From: a bacterium
GTDB taxonomy: Bacteria > CAIWAD01
Assembly: GCA_030429345.1 (NCBI GenBank)
Contig: JAUIFJ010000011.1
Location: 1-64,000, forward strand
Direction: 5' to 3'
DNA length: 64,000 bases
Part shown: piece by piece, positions 8,002 to 15,448 of the stretch
Layout of the letters: each line of letters opens with the position of its first letter
Position numbering within the stretch: position 1 is the first letter of the stretch
Notes under the pieces: model-generated
Databases searched by the model: none
What the model saw: the letters and a program-made list of their open reading frames with translations, nothing else
What the model was told of the DNA's origin: nothing
Position numbers and translations under genes: made by a program

Positions 8002-9029
8002 CGGGGTCCTCCCTCCAGTCGCTGCCTGGCTTTCTCGTATTCGTCGGGATGATTGATGTTGTCCAGCGCTTCCGCCTGCGGCAGATCCAACAGGCGGACC
8101 GAGCTCTTGATCAGCATCTTGCGCGGGCAGGAGATCCCTGCCGCCAGGAAGCGGTGCAGGACGGGGAGCATGGCCGGTTCCCAGATGGCGCACAGCGGCT
8201 CGGGCAATCCGTCCGTCGCGCTGCGGAAGGCGGTGGCCGCCTTCTGTGTCACGCGCTGCTCGAGCAGGGTCTCCAGGGTGGCCGCCTCCAGGAAAGGCAG
8301 GTCGCAGGCCAGGACGAGCCAGGCGTGATCCGGCAACTGGTGCATCGCGCTCAGGATGCCGCCCGCCGGGCCGAAGTCCAGGAAGCGGTCGTGGATCACG
8401 GGAAGACCTCCCGCTTCCTGGTCCGCGCGCAGCCCCAGGTAGACTTTGTCGCACACGCCGGCAAGCAGCTCGAAGGCCGCCTGCTGCTGGGGCTTCTCCC
8501 GGTAGACCAGTTGCGCCTTGTCGCGGCCCATGCGCCGGCTGCGGCCCCCGGCCAGCACCAGCCCGGCCAGCGGCGACCGGTTCTCTTCGCGCGCCAGCCA
8601 GTGGGCCAGGGCCTGGCGCAGGGCAGGATCCGCCTCGTCTTCGCGCGCCAGCTCCGTGTCCTGCCCGTCGACCAGGGTCGCGAAACCGTGCTCGCCCTCG
8701 GTCCCTTCTTCTGCGCGCAATCGCAGGATCAGGTCCGCCTCCCCGTTCAGCAACTGCTGCTGGCGGAACGGCGGCGGGCCGTGGTGCTGCAGGATCCAGC
8801 CCTCGCTGCTGTGACGCAGGTGTCGTATGTACCCGCGCCCGTCGCCGCTTTCCAGCTCTTCGCCTTGCGGATCGCCTTCGACCACCAGCACGCGGAAGTC
8901 CTCCGGCAGCAGGGCGAGGATCCGTCCGGCAAGCTGCGTGCGGCCTTCCGCCGTACCGCCGCGGACGGCCAGGCCGTCGCGCGGCTCCGGAAGAGGCCTT
9001 GCGCGGTTGCAGTCAGTCTTTGCGGACAT
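7998..9029 (-). CDS. mobA: MobA guanylyltransferase with degenerate MobB-like N-terminus
   Basis: A 343-residue, two-part protein. The C-terminal part (about residue 153 on) is MobA, which transfers GMP from GTP to molybdopterin. Its nucleotidyltransferase loop is LAGGRSRRMGRDK (159-171), followed by DFGPAGGILSAM and LACDLPFL. The N-terminal part of about 150 residues resembles MobB in layout (strand-loop-helix at the start, LLPEDFRVLVVEGDP), but its P-loop reads GGTAEGRT around 24-31, with the invariant Lys replaced by Arg and the glycine spacing changed. It therefore may not bind GTP. The start lies 17 bp inside moaC, and moaD begins inside its 3' end, so translation is probably coupled. 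Confidence 0.85.
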   Translation of the reverse strand: MSAKTDCNRARPLPEPRDGLAVRGGTAEGRTQLAGRILALLPEDFRVLVVEGDPQGEELESGDGRGYIRHLRHSSEGWILQHHGPPPFRQQQLLNGEADLILRLRAEEGTEGEHGFATLVDGQDTELAREDEADPALRQALAHWLAREENRSPLAGLVLAGGRSRRMGRDKAQLVYREKPQQQAAFELLAGVCDKVYLGLRADQEAGGLPVIHDRFLDFGPAGGILSAMHQLPDHAWLVLACDLPFLEAATLETLLEQRVTQKAATAFRSATDGLPEPLCAIWEPAMLPVLHRFLAAGISCPRKMLIKSSVRLLDLPQAEALDNINHPDEYEKARQRLEGGPR

Positions 9030-9480
9030 CGTTGGATCCTCCTCGTTTCTCGACCAGGCGAATGCCGTGGATCTCCATGTCCTGCGTGACGGCCTTGCAC
9101 ATGTCGTATACGGTGAGGGCGGCGACGCTGGCCCCGGTCAGGGCCTCCATCTCGACGCCTGTCCGGTGATGCACGCGCACCGTGCACTCGATGGCCACCT
9201 CTTGCCCGCGGAGCCGAACCGTGATCCGGCATCCGTCGATGGGAAGGGGATGGCAAAAGGGGATCAGCGAGGAGCACTGCTTGACGGCCTGGGTTCCGGC
9301 GATGATCGCGGTCTGGAAGACGGGCCCCTTCTTGCTGTGATACTCGCCCTCGCTGAAGAGGGAGGCGAGATCGGCAGGCAGCTGCACGCGGGCCTCGGCC
9401 CGGGCCATGCGCTTCGTTGGCGTCTTGGCGCCCACGTCCACCATGCCGGGCTGGTTCTTGTCGTCTACGTGACTGAGCAT
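9013..9480 (-). CDS. moaC: Cyclic pyranopterin monophosphate synthase MoaC
   Basis: A 155-residue accessory enzyme that turns the MoaA product (3',8-cyclo-7,8-dihydro-GTP) into cyclic pyranopterin monophosphate. Diagnostic blocks are MVDVGAKTPTKRMARAEA, AGTQAVKQCSSLIPFCHPLPI, and GVEMEALTGASVAALTVYDMCKA with the catalytic Asp and Lys in the last motif. Length is typical. It lies 6 bp after moeA and overlaps mobA by 17 bp within the same operon. No moaA is encoded within this window, so the first pathway step must be encoded elsewhere. Confidence 0.95.
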   Translation of the reverse strand: MLSHVDDKNQPGMVDVGAKTPTKRMARAEARVQLPADLASLFSEGEYHSKKGPVFQTAIIAGTQAVKQCSSLIPFCHPLPIDGCRITVRLRGQEVAIECTVRVHHRTGVEMEALTGASVAALTVYDMCKAVTQDMEIHGIRLVEKRGGSNDVRKD

Positions 9481-9486
9481 CGCGGA

Positions 9487-10686
9487 TCAACTCCAGGGTC
9501 TGTAGGCGGCCTTGAAGCCGGCAGGGTACTCCTGGCGGCCCTGCGGCAGCTCGATGAATCCATCACTGTCACACAAGCCCGCCAGGTCGCCGGAGCCTGC
9601 TGTCGGGCGCGGCAGGACGCTGCGGGCGCCATCCTCCCCGACCTCCACCTTCACGGGCAGGAAGCAGCACAGGTCGGGCTTGAACTCGAAGGGCTCGGCC
9701 AGCGGCAGGAAGTCCATTCCGTGGTCGGCGCCGCCCGGCGTGATCCATGGCAGAATGTAGCGGTGCAGGCCGACGAGGGCGCTGACCGGATTGCCCGGAA
9801 GGCCGAAGACGACCTTGCCCTCGTCGCTTCTGCCGAACCAGAGCGGCTGGCCGGGTCGTTGTCTCACGCGGTGGAAGACGCAGTGCACGCCGAGTTGCTC
9901 GATCAAAGCCGGCACGTAGTCGAACTTGCCCCGGCTGACTCCGCCGCTGAGGATCAGGATGTCGGTTTCGTGGAGCGCTTCCGCCATGCCCCGGCGAAGC
10001 AGGTCCACCTCGTCGCCGAGATGGCGCGGTTCCGGAGTGGGATGGCCGGCCCGCCGCAGGGCCGCGACCAGGGCGGGGCCGTTGGATTGCCGGATCTGGT
10101 GCGACTGGGGCGTGTGAGACACGGGGACAAGTTCGTCGCCCGTTGAAAGTACCAGCAGACGCGGCCTGCAGGCCACCTGCATTGCCAGCTTCCCGATGGT
10201 CGCCGCCACCGCGATCTCCGGTGACCGCAGCAGGACCCCCTTTTCCAGCAGCACCGATCCTTCCTGCCGGTCGCTTCCCTGACGATGCACATGCCGCCAG
10301 GGGCGCACCGCTTCCGGCTGCACCAGGCGGAAGCCGCCGCCTTCGGCCTCGATCTGTTCGTAGGGAATGACCGTATCACAGTCCCTGGGCAGGACGGCGC
10401 CGGTCATCACCTCGAGACAGGAGCCGCGTTCCAAGGGGTGGTTCCTGCGCGGCCTCCCCGCAGCCTGGCAGCCGGCATTGCGGAAGACCCGCCCGCCATC
10501 GAGGACCTCGGAGGCTTTCAGCGCGATGCCGTCCATGGCCACTCTGTCGAAGGGCGGAAAATCCCGGTCCGCCAGCAGGTCCTCGGCAAGAACCCTTCCC
10601 TGCGCCTCGGGCAGGGAGCAGCGTTCCTCTCCGCCGGGAAGCGGGGTTGCAGCAATCCGTTTCCAGGCTTCTGCTACATCGATCAT
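9487..10686 (-). CDS. moeA: Molybdopterin molybdenumtransferase MoeA
   Basis: A 399-residue enzyme that inserts molybdate into adenylylated molybdopterin. Landmarks are FPPFDRVAMDGIAL near the N-terminus, GAVLPRDCDTVIPYE, the MoCF-domain block STGDELV, SGGVSRGKFDYV (GGxSxGxxD) and GLPGNPVSALV. The ATG at 10686 is preceded by AAGGAATCCTG; an in-frame upstream ATG would add 27 residues without homology. It is the first gene of the operon moeA-moaC-mobA-moaD-moaE. The roughly 400-bp leader upstream contains two strong hairpins, but I do not recognise a Moco riboswitch. Confidence 0.95.
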   Translation of the reverse strand: MIDVAEAWKRIAATPLPGGEERCSLPEAQGRVLAEDLLADRDFPPFDRVAMDGIALKASEVLDGGRVFRNAGCQAAGRPRRNHPLERGSCLEVMTGAVLPRDCDTVIPYEQIEAEGGGFRLVQPEAVRPWRHVHRQGSDRQEGSVLLEKGVLLRSPEIAVAATIGKLAMQVACRPRLLVLSTGDELVPVSHTPQSHQIRQSNGPALVAALRRAGHPTPEPRHLGDEVDLLRRGMAEALHETDILILSGGVSRGKFDYVPALIEQLGVHCVFHRVRQRPGQPLWFGRSDEGKVVFGLPGNPVSALVGLHRYILPWITPGGADHGMDFLPLAEPFEFKPDLCCFLPVKVEVGEDGARSVLPRPTAGSGDLAGLCDSDGFIELPQGRQEYPAGFKAAYRPWS

Positions 10687-11102
10687 CAGGATTCCTTCAC
10701 TCAAAGGCTGTCGGTCCAGGAAGGGGCGTAGAGTAGGAATACCCGGCATGAAAATCGAAAGGGACACCGAAGTGTCCCTTTCTCTCTCTTCCCCTTTTTC
10801 AAGGGGCTACACCGCAAAGGCCACTATCTTGCGAAGCGGTCCAGGGAGTTCATGTGTTGTGGAGTTCAGGCAAGGGCACCTGAGATGGGGTTGCGATCGG
10901 AATCATGCAATTTGTATGCCCCGAAACCCTACAGATCTAAGTTCATGGTGGCCAAATTCTTAGATCAGAAGATTGATTCGGCCGTCCCTGATGAATTGTC
11001 AGGATGTTCAGGCCTTGAACACTTGATGCGCCGGCTGAAGGTCAAGTGGAAGAGGGTCCGGAAGCGTGGCAGCCGCTGTCATGCAGAGAACAGGAGAATC
11101 CT
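10687..11102. other. Divergent intergenic region between moeA and dtd
   Basis: No supported gene in 416 bp. Two hairpins lie near the moeA side: a perfect 10-bp stem AAAGGGACAC-CGAA-GTGTCCCTTT at 10758-10781 and CCCCTT-TTTC-AAGGGG at 10791-10806. The middle part is locally less GC-rich and probably holds divergent promoters, though no convincing -35/-10 pair was picked. Confidence 0.4.
10758..10781. other. Perfect 10-bp stem-loop in moe operon leader
   Basis: AAAGGGACAC pairs exactly with GTGTCCCTTT around a 4-nt CGAA loop, about 70 bp upstream of the moeA start. It is followed on the plus strand by a pyrimidine tract and a second small hairpin. It could be an attenuator, a terminator of an upstream transcript, or a protein-binding site. 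Confidence 0.5.
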
Positions 11103-11576
11103 ATGCGTGCGGTACTGCAACGAGTCCGACAGGCGGAAATTCGCTGCACAACGGGAAAAGTGGAATCGATCGGCTATGGCCTGGTGATTCTGCTGGGCAT
11201 TCATCGAGAGGATCAGCAGGAAGACCTGCAGTACCTGGTGTCGCGCATACCGGATCTGCGCATTTTTCCGGACGCGGAAGGGGTCAACAACCTGAGCCTG
11301 CTCGATGTCCAGCAGGCCGGACAGTCCTGTCAGGCCTTGGTGGCCAGCCAGTTCACGCTGCACGCGGACACGACTCGCGGCCGAAGGCCCTACTATGGAC
11401 ATGCGGCTCCCGCCGAACAGGCGATTCCACTGTATGAAGCATTCCTGGACGCCCTTGCCGACCGTGTCGGGCCGCTGGCCAGCGGGCAGTTCGGAGATCG
11501 CATGGAAATCGAGATGCAGGCCTGGGGACCGATGACGATCCTGCTGGATTCGCGGGAGGAACGGCGGAAACGCTAA
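11103..11576 (+). CDS. dtd: D-aminoacyl-tRNA deacylase
   Basis: A 157-residue DTD-family enzyme that removes D-amino acids (and glycine) mischarged onto tRNA. Family features are MRAVLQRVRQAEI at the start, VILLGIHREDQQED, NNLSLLDV, SQFTLHAD, GRRPYYGHAAP and GQFGDRMEIEMQAWGPMTILLDS. The SQFTL motif and the Gly-Pro that enforces L-chirality rejection are present, but the usual Asn-Asp preceding Gly-Pro is Ala-Trp here. The ATG at 11103 has AGGAGAATCCT just upstream, which decides the start over a longer open frame. The neighbouring downstream gene is a DinB protein. Confidence 0.92.
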   Translation: MRAVLQRVRQAEIRCTTGKVESIGYGLVILLGIHREDQQEDLQYLVSRIPDLRIFPDAEGVNNLSLLDVQQAGQSCQALVASQFTLHADTTRGRRPYYGHAAPAEQAIPLYEAFLDALADRVGPLASGQFGDRMEIEMQAWGPMTILLDSREERRKR

Positions 11577-11644
11577 GAGGATGCGCGCGTGTCCCATCCC
11601 TGAATGATCTTCAGTGATCACATCCAAATTGAATGGAGCCATCG

Positions 11645-12151
11645 ATGCTGAGTGAACTCTTCGCCGCCGAATTCGAGATCGAAATTGCCAAGACTCGCGC
11701 CATGCTGGAGCGTGTTCCTCTGGAGAAGGCCGACTGGAAGCCGCACGAAAAATCCCTGAACATGGGGGACCTGGCTTTTCACATCGCCAATTTGGTGGGC
11801 TGGACGTCCCTGACCTTGACCACAGAGGAGTTCGACACATCCGCACCGGGGAACGAGTCGCCGAAACGGGACCGGAATCCGAGCCGCGAGGACCTGTTGA
11901 AGATTCTCGATGAGAAGGCCGTTGAAGGCCTGGCGGCACTCAAGGGCGCCTCGGACGAGGACTTTGCCGTCCATTGGGCGCTGAAGACAGGGGACACGAC
12001 CCATTTCTCCATGCCGCGAACCGTCGTGATCCGCAATTTCGTGTTCAATCACCTGGTGCATCACCGCGCCCAGCTCGGCGTCTACCTGCGCATCAACGAT
12101 GTCCCCCTCCCAATGACCTACGGCCCCAGCGCGGATGAGGGTGGCATGTAG
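11645..12151 (+). CDS. DinB superfamily protein
   Basis: A DinB-like protein of about 168 residues. It opens LSELFAAEFEIEIAKTRAML; the middle helix LAFHIANLVGW carries the first histidine of the metal site, and NHLVHHRAQLGVYLR near the C-terminus carries the other two, the arrangement expected for the DinB four-helix fold. The ATG at 11645 is preferred because GGAG lies 6 nt upstream; another in-frame ATG is at 11633. Role unknown; relatives include thiol transferases acting in detoxification. It differs clearly from the other DinB protein at the left edge and shows intact metal ligands. The REP array begins right after its stop. Confidence 0.83.
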   Translation: MLSELFAAEFEIEIAKTRAMLERVPLEKADWKPHEKSLNMGDLAFHIANLVGWTSLTLTTEEFDTSAPGNESPKRDRNPSREDLLKILDEKAVEGLAALKGASDEDFAVHWALKTGDTTHFSMPRTVVIRNFVFNHLVHHRAQLGVYLRINDVPLPMTYGPSADEGGM

Positions 12152-12328
12152 GACATGAATCGCGAATCGCCGTGTGGTTGTTCCACGCGGCGGTTCGGAT
12201 CCCCACCGCGGCCAGGGCCAATGTGTTCAGATCGATTCGACCCCGCCGCGACCAATACCAATCCATCGTCGGGCTCGTTCGGCTACCACCACGACCAGGG
12301 CCAACCTGTTCAGGCCGATTCGACCTCC

Positions 12329-12463
12329 GCCGTGGACCAGGGCCCACGGCTATCGTTCTGGGCCACTGCGTGACCCGGTCTATTGGTCAATCCGCCTCTG
12401 TTTCGAATGCAATCAATTGCCGCGCAGCCGCAACGAACGATAACCGCGGGCCTTGGTCCGCGG
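12329..12463. repeat. REP pair 1 (BIME)
   Basis: Inverted hairpins: GCCGTGGACC-AG-GGCCCACGGC with TATCGTT tail (12329-12357) and its partner AACGATA-ACCGCGGGCC-TT-GGTCCGCGG (12436-12463). The conserved 7-nt tails face each other across 78 bp. Confidence 0.85.
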
Positions 12464-12742
12464 AAACCGGAACGCGCACCAACCCCCGTTCCCATTCGCC
12501 AACCACCGTGACGCACGCCAACCCCCGTTCTCATTCACGGTTGATCGGAACGGACACCCATTCCGCACGAATCGCCGCAAATCGGCGCACCATTGATCAG
12601 GGCCCGTTCGCATACCGCCGCGGCCAATGCCGACCATTGTCAGATCGATTCAACCCCGCCGCGACCAATACCAATCCATCCTCGGGCCCGTTCGGCCACC
12701 GTCGTGGGCCAGGGCCAACCTGTTCAGGCCGATTCGACCTCC

Positions 12743-12771
12743 GCCGTGGACCAGGGCCCACGGCTATCGTT
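12743..12771. repeat. REP hairpin, left partner of the RAYT-containing pair
   Basis: Same hairpin and TATCGTT tail as the left member of pair 1. Its partner is not 107 bp away but 728 bp away at 13471, with the transposase gene in between. Confidence 0.85.
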
Positions 12772-12795
12772 CTGGGCCACTGCGTGACCCGGTCT

Positions 12796-13450
12796 GTTGG
12801 GCGGAAGAGAGAGGGTGTACGGCCTGTAGTACAGGGTAGTCAAGCCCATGTTCTGTCCGCGTAGTTGTACACCCTGTGCAGCTCGATGAGATATCCGGTG
12901 ATTGGTTGTTGTTTGAGGAGTATATAGGGGTGATATTAGGACACAAGACACGGAAAACCATTTGAGATCAAATCCATGGGAAGCTACAGCAGCCTTACAG
13001 CACATGCAGTCTTTGCGACGAAGCACAGACAGCCGATTATCAGGAAAGAATTGCGTGATCCGCTGTATTCATATATGGGAGGCATTCTAAGGCGAGCAAA
13101 ATGCAAGAGTTTGATGATTGGTGGAGTGGAGGATCATGTCCATGTGTTATTCGGGTTTCCTCCCACAATGGACCTTTCGGAACTTCTCTGCGAAGTCAAA
13201 TCAGGTTCTTCTCGCTGGCTGAATACTGAAATGCTGGTCAATGGAGGGTTTCGTTGGCAGATCGGATATGGTGTATTCAGCATTAGCGAATCACACAGAT
13301 CCAGGGTCTGTCGATATATCCAGAATCAGGAGATTCATCACAAGAAGCGAAGTTTCGAGGATGAGTATCACGCACTCCTTCGACAACATGGATTCGATCC
13401 ATCGCATGATCAGCTACTCAAGAAGAGAAAAGAGGGATGAGTCACCACCA
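12796..13450 (+). mobile_element. RAYT insertion within a REP pair
   Basis: Compared with the uninterrupted pairs, sequence identity after the left hairpin stops near 12795 (after GACCCGGTCT) and resumes near 13450 (CGCAGCCGCAACGAAC). About 655 bp containing one transposase gene replace the usual roughly 60-bp inter-hairpin core. Base composition inside is much more AT-rich than the array. No target-site duplication is visible, as expected for Y1 transposases. Confidence 0.7.
12976..13440 (+). CDS. REP-associated tyrosine (IS200/IS605-like Y1) transposase
   Basis: A 154-residue Y1 HUH transposase of the IS200/TnpA_REP superfamily: MGSYSSLTAHAVFATKHRQPII at the N-terminus, GGVEDHVHVLFGFPP with the HUH (His-Val-His) metal-binding pair, and CRYIQNQEIHHKK with the probable nucleophilic Tyr in the YIxNQ helix. 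Such enzymes cleave and join single-stranded DNA at hairpins. The gene sits between two inverted REP-like hairpins at 12743 and 13471, which is the defining context of a RAYT. Catalytic residues look intact, so it may be active. Codon use and GC differ from neighbours, indicating separate ancestry. No tnpB accompanies it. Confidence 0.88.
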   Translation: MGSYSSLTAHAVFATKHRQPIIRKELRDPLYSYMGGILRRAKCKSLMIGGVEDHVHVLFGFPPTMDLSELLCEVKSGSSRWLNTEMLVNGGFRWQIGYGVFSISESHRSRVCRYIQNQEIHHKKRSFEDEYHALLRQHGFDPSHDQLLKKRKEG

Positions 13451-13470
13451 ATCGTCCCGCAGCCGCAACG

Positions 13471-13498
13471 AACGATAACCGCGGGCCTTGGTCCGCGG
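13471..13498. repeat. REP hairpin, right partner of the RAYT-containing pair
   Basis: AACGATA followed by the CCGCGGGCC-TT-GGTCCGCGG hairpin, identical to the right member of pair 1, starting 31 bp after the transposase stop codon. Confidence 0.85.
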
Positions 13499-13807
13499 AG
13501 CACCGGAACGCACGCCAACCCCCGTTCCCATTCGCCAACCACCGTGACGCACGCCAACCCCCGTTCTCATTCACGGTTGATCGGAACGCACGTCCATTCC
13601 GCACGAATCACCGGGACGCGTCCCCATTCCGCACGAATCGCCGCAAATCGGCGCACCATTGATCGGGGCCCGTTCGCATACCGCCGCGGCCAATGCCGAC
13701 CATTGTTAGATCGATTCAACCCCGCCGCGAACAATACCAATCCATCGTCGGGCCCGTTCGGCCACCGTCGTGGGCCAGGGCTAACCGATTCTGGCCAATT
13801 GACCTCC

Positions 13808-13942
13808 GCCGTGGACCAGGGCCCACGGCTATCGTTCTGGGCCACTGCGTGACCCGGTCTATTGGTCAATCCGCCTCTGTTTCGAATGCAATCAATTGCC
13901 GCGTAGCGGCAACGAACGATAGCCGCGGGCCTTGGTCCGCGG
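13808..13942. repeat. REP pair 3 (BIME)
   Basis: Left hairpin 13808-13836 and right hairpin 13915-13942 with the same 107-bp start spacing as pair 1. The right member has AACGATAG instead of AACGATAA. Confidence 0.85.
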
Positions 13943-14250
13943 AAACCGGAACGCACGCCAACCCCCGTTCCCATTCGCCAACCATTGTGACGCACGCCAA
14001 CCCCCGTTCTCATTCACGGTTGATCGGAACGCACGTCCATTCCGCACGAATCACCGGGACGCGCCCCCAATCCGCACGAATCGCCGCAAATCGGCGCACC
14101 ATTGATCGGGGCCCGTTCGCATACTGCCGCGGCCAATGCCGACCATTGTCAGATCGATTCAACCCCGCCGCGACCAATACCAATCCATCGTCGGGCCCGT
14201 TCGGCCACCACCACGACCAGGGCCAACCTGTTCAGGCCGATTCGACCTCC

Positions 14251-14385
14251 GCCGTGGACCAGGGCCCACGGCTATCGTTCTGGGCCACTGCGTGACCCGG
14301 TCTATTGGTCAATCCATCTCTGTCTCGAATGCAACGAATAGTCGCGCAGCGACAACGAACGATAACCGCGGGCCTTGGTCCGCGG
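14251..14385. repeat. REP pair 4 (BIME)
   Basis: Left hairpin 14251-14279 and right hairpin 14358-14385, again 107 bp start to start. Sequence after it decays into shorter AACGCATGC/CCATTC repeats up to about 14510. Confidence 0.85.
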
Positions 14386-14554
14386 AACACCGGAACGCGC
14401 ACCAACCCCCATTCCTGTTCACGATTCATTGGAACGCATGCACAACCCCAATCGCAAACCACCGGAACGCATGCCCATTCCCATTCGCAACCCATCGGGG
14501 TGTGACGAGTTGCGGATCTTTGTTCGTGGCGATTCGTGCAGGAGGGCGAGGGCC

Positions 14555-14902
14555 TTAGCCCCGCCCGGGTTTTGGCGGCAGGCTGGTGGCGAATTGGAGC
14601 CCGCGGCGGATCCAGTGGCGCATGGATTCCTTTCGCTGCAGGCCTTCCGGCAGGATGTATACCCAGCCTTTCATCGCTCGCCCTGTCAGGTCGAAAGGAG
14701 CCGTGTGCGCGCGGTTCAGCGCCTCCGCATAGTCGTCAGGGCCGACGCGGATGATCAGGCGCTCGCCGAGAATGCCGAAGGCCATATTTCCGTATACGAG
14801 ATAGCCGATGCCGCCGAACATCTTGCAGCTTTCCACGCCGGGGCAATCCGCTTCCTCGACAATGGCGAAAGCCCTGTCCGCCAGCTTGCTGTCATAGGCC
14901 AT
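14555..14902 (-). CDS. TfoX/Sxy N-terminal domain protein
   Basis: A 115-residue stand-alone TfoX N-terminal domain. Typical pattern: MAYDSKLADRAFAIVEE, then KMFGGIGYLVYGNMAFGILGERLIIRVG, ending YILPEGLQRKESMRHWIRRGLQFATSLPPK. Full-length TfoX/Sxy regulates natural competence with CRP, but single-domain relatives are widespread and of unknown function, so a competence role is not claimed. Its ATG overlaps the stop of the GNAT gene (TGATG at 14904-14900), implying coupled translation. It forms a minus-strand group with GNAT and VOC genes. Confidence 0.88.
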   Translation of the reverse strand: MAYDSKLADRAFAIVEEADCPGVESCKMFGGIGYLVYGNMAFGILGERLIIRVGPDDYAEALNRAHTAPFDLTGRAMKGWVYILPEGLQRKESMRHWIRRGLQFATSLPPKPGRG

Positions 14903-15435
14903 CAGTCTGCGCCTCCTTCATCGGATTCCTCTGCCTCGGGGAAGACGAGCTCCCAGTAGCCTACATCGATCCAGCGGTCGAACTTGCGGCCCACCTCGCG
15001 GAAGCGCCCGGCGGGCCTGAAGCCCAGGCTCTCGTGCAGGGCGATGCTTGCCGGGTTGGGCAGGGCGATCCCGCCGATCATCGAATGCATGCCCCCCTGT
15101 GCTACACGCTTGACGAGTGCGCCATAGAGGCGCTTTCCCAGTCCCCGGCCGAGCGCCTCCGGATCCAGGTATACGCTGCTTTCGACCGAATGCCGGTAGG
15201 CGCATCGGGATTTCCACGGTACCGCGCCGGCATAGCCGCGCACCCTGTCGCCCTGCTGAATCACGAGCCAGGGGTGGCGCGAGTCCTCGAGCAGCATGTG
15301 ATCCAGCATCCCCTGCTCGTCGAGCGGCTCTTCGTCGAAGGTGATGGTCGTATGGAGCACATAGTGGTTGTAGATCCGGACCAGCGCGGCCGCATCCTCG
15401 CGGCGCGCCGAACGGATCCGCGCGGAGTGTTGCAT
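14902..15435 (-). CDS. GNAT N-acetyltransferase (phosphinothricin acetyltransferase-like)
   Basis: A 177-residue GNAT enzyme resembling the Pat/Bar/MnaT branch: IRSARREDAAALVRIYNHYVLHTTITFDEEP at the N-terminus, SRCAYRHSVESSVYLDPEALGRGLGKRLYGAL containing the acetyl-CoA pyrophosphate loop (GRGLGKRL), and the C-terminal ALPNPASIALHESLGFRPAGRFREVGRKFDRWIDVGYWEL signature. It probably acetylates a small amine (methionine sulfoximine/phosphinothricin-like or an amino-acid derivative). The ATG at 15435 starts the homologous region; the frame is open further upstream but would overlap the VOC gene. It shares 1 bp with the TfoX start and lies 13 bp after the VOC gene. Confidence 0.85.
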   Translation of the reverse strand: MQHSARIRSARREDAAALVRIYNHYVLHTTITFDEEPLDEQGMLDHMLLEDSRHPWLVIQQGDRVRGYAGAVPWKSRCAYRHSVESSVYLDPEALGRGLGKRLYGALVKRVAQGGMHSMIGGIALPNPASIALHESLGFRPAGRFREVGRKFDRWIDVGYWELVFPEAEESDEGGAD

Positions 15436-15448
15436 GGCGGTGCCTCGA

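Larger units (their letters stand above)
12155..14510. repeat. REP/BIME array, 414-444-bp period, interrupted by a RAYT gene
   Basis: About 2.35 kb of non-coding DNA made of four imperfect units. Each unit contains a pair of oppositely oriented hairpins sharing AACGATA-(A/G)-CCG(C/T)GGGCC(T/C)TGGTCC(G/A)CGG. Hairpin starts within each pair are 107 bp apart (12329/12436, 13808/13915, 14251/14358), and the units repeat every 414 (first to second) or about 443-444 bp (the second-to-third interval after subtracting the transposase insert). Between pairs the units share other near-identical stretches rich in CGGGCCCG, GACCAGGGCC and GATCGATTC words, which look like decayed hairpins. The long open frames across the array lack codon structure and are not genes. 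Confidence 0.88.

Noticed and set aside
10852-11187. A 111-codon open frame upstream of dtd
   Set aside because: It overlaps the dtd start in another frame, is Arg/Lys/Cys-rich without structure, and has no ribosome site.
12155-14510. Possible CRISPR array
   Set aside because: Repeat units are about 414-444 bp with inverted hairpin pairs, not 25-40-bp direct repeats with unique spacers, and no cas gene is present.
12172-14959. Several overlapping plus- and minus-strand open frames of 60-230 codons across the REP array
   Set aside because: They are near-copies of each other that follow the repeat period, have skewed Pro/Arg/Thr/His composition and no start signals; the array simply lacks stop codons.
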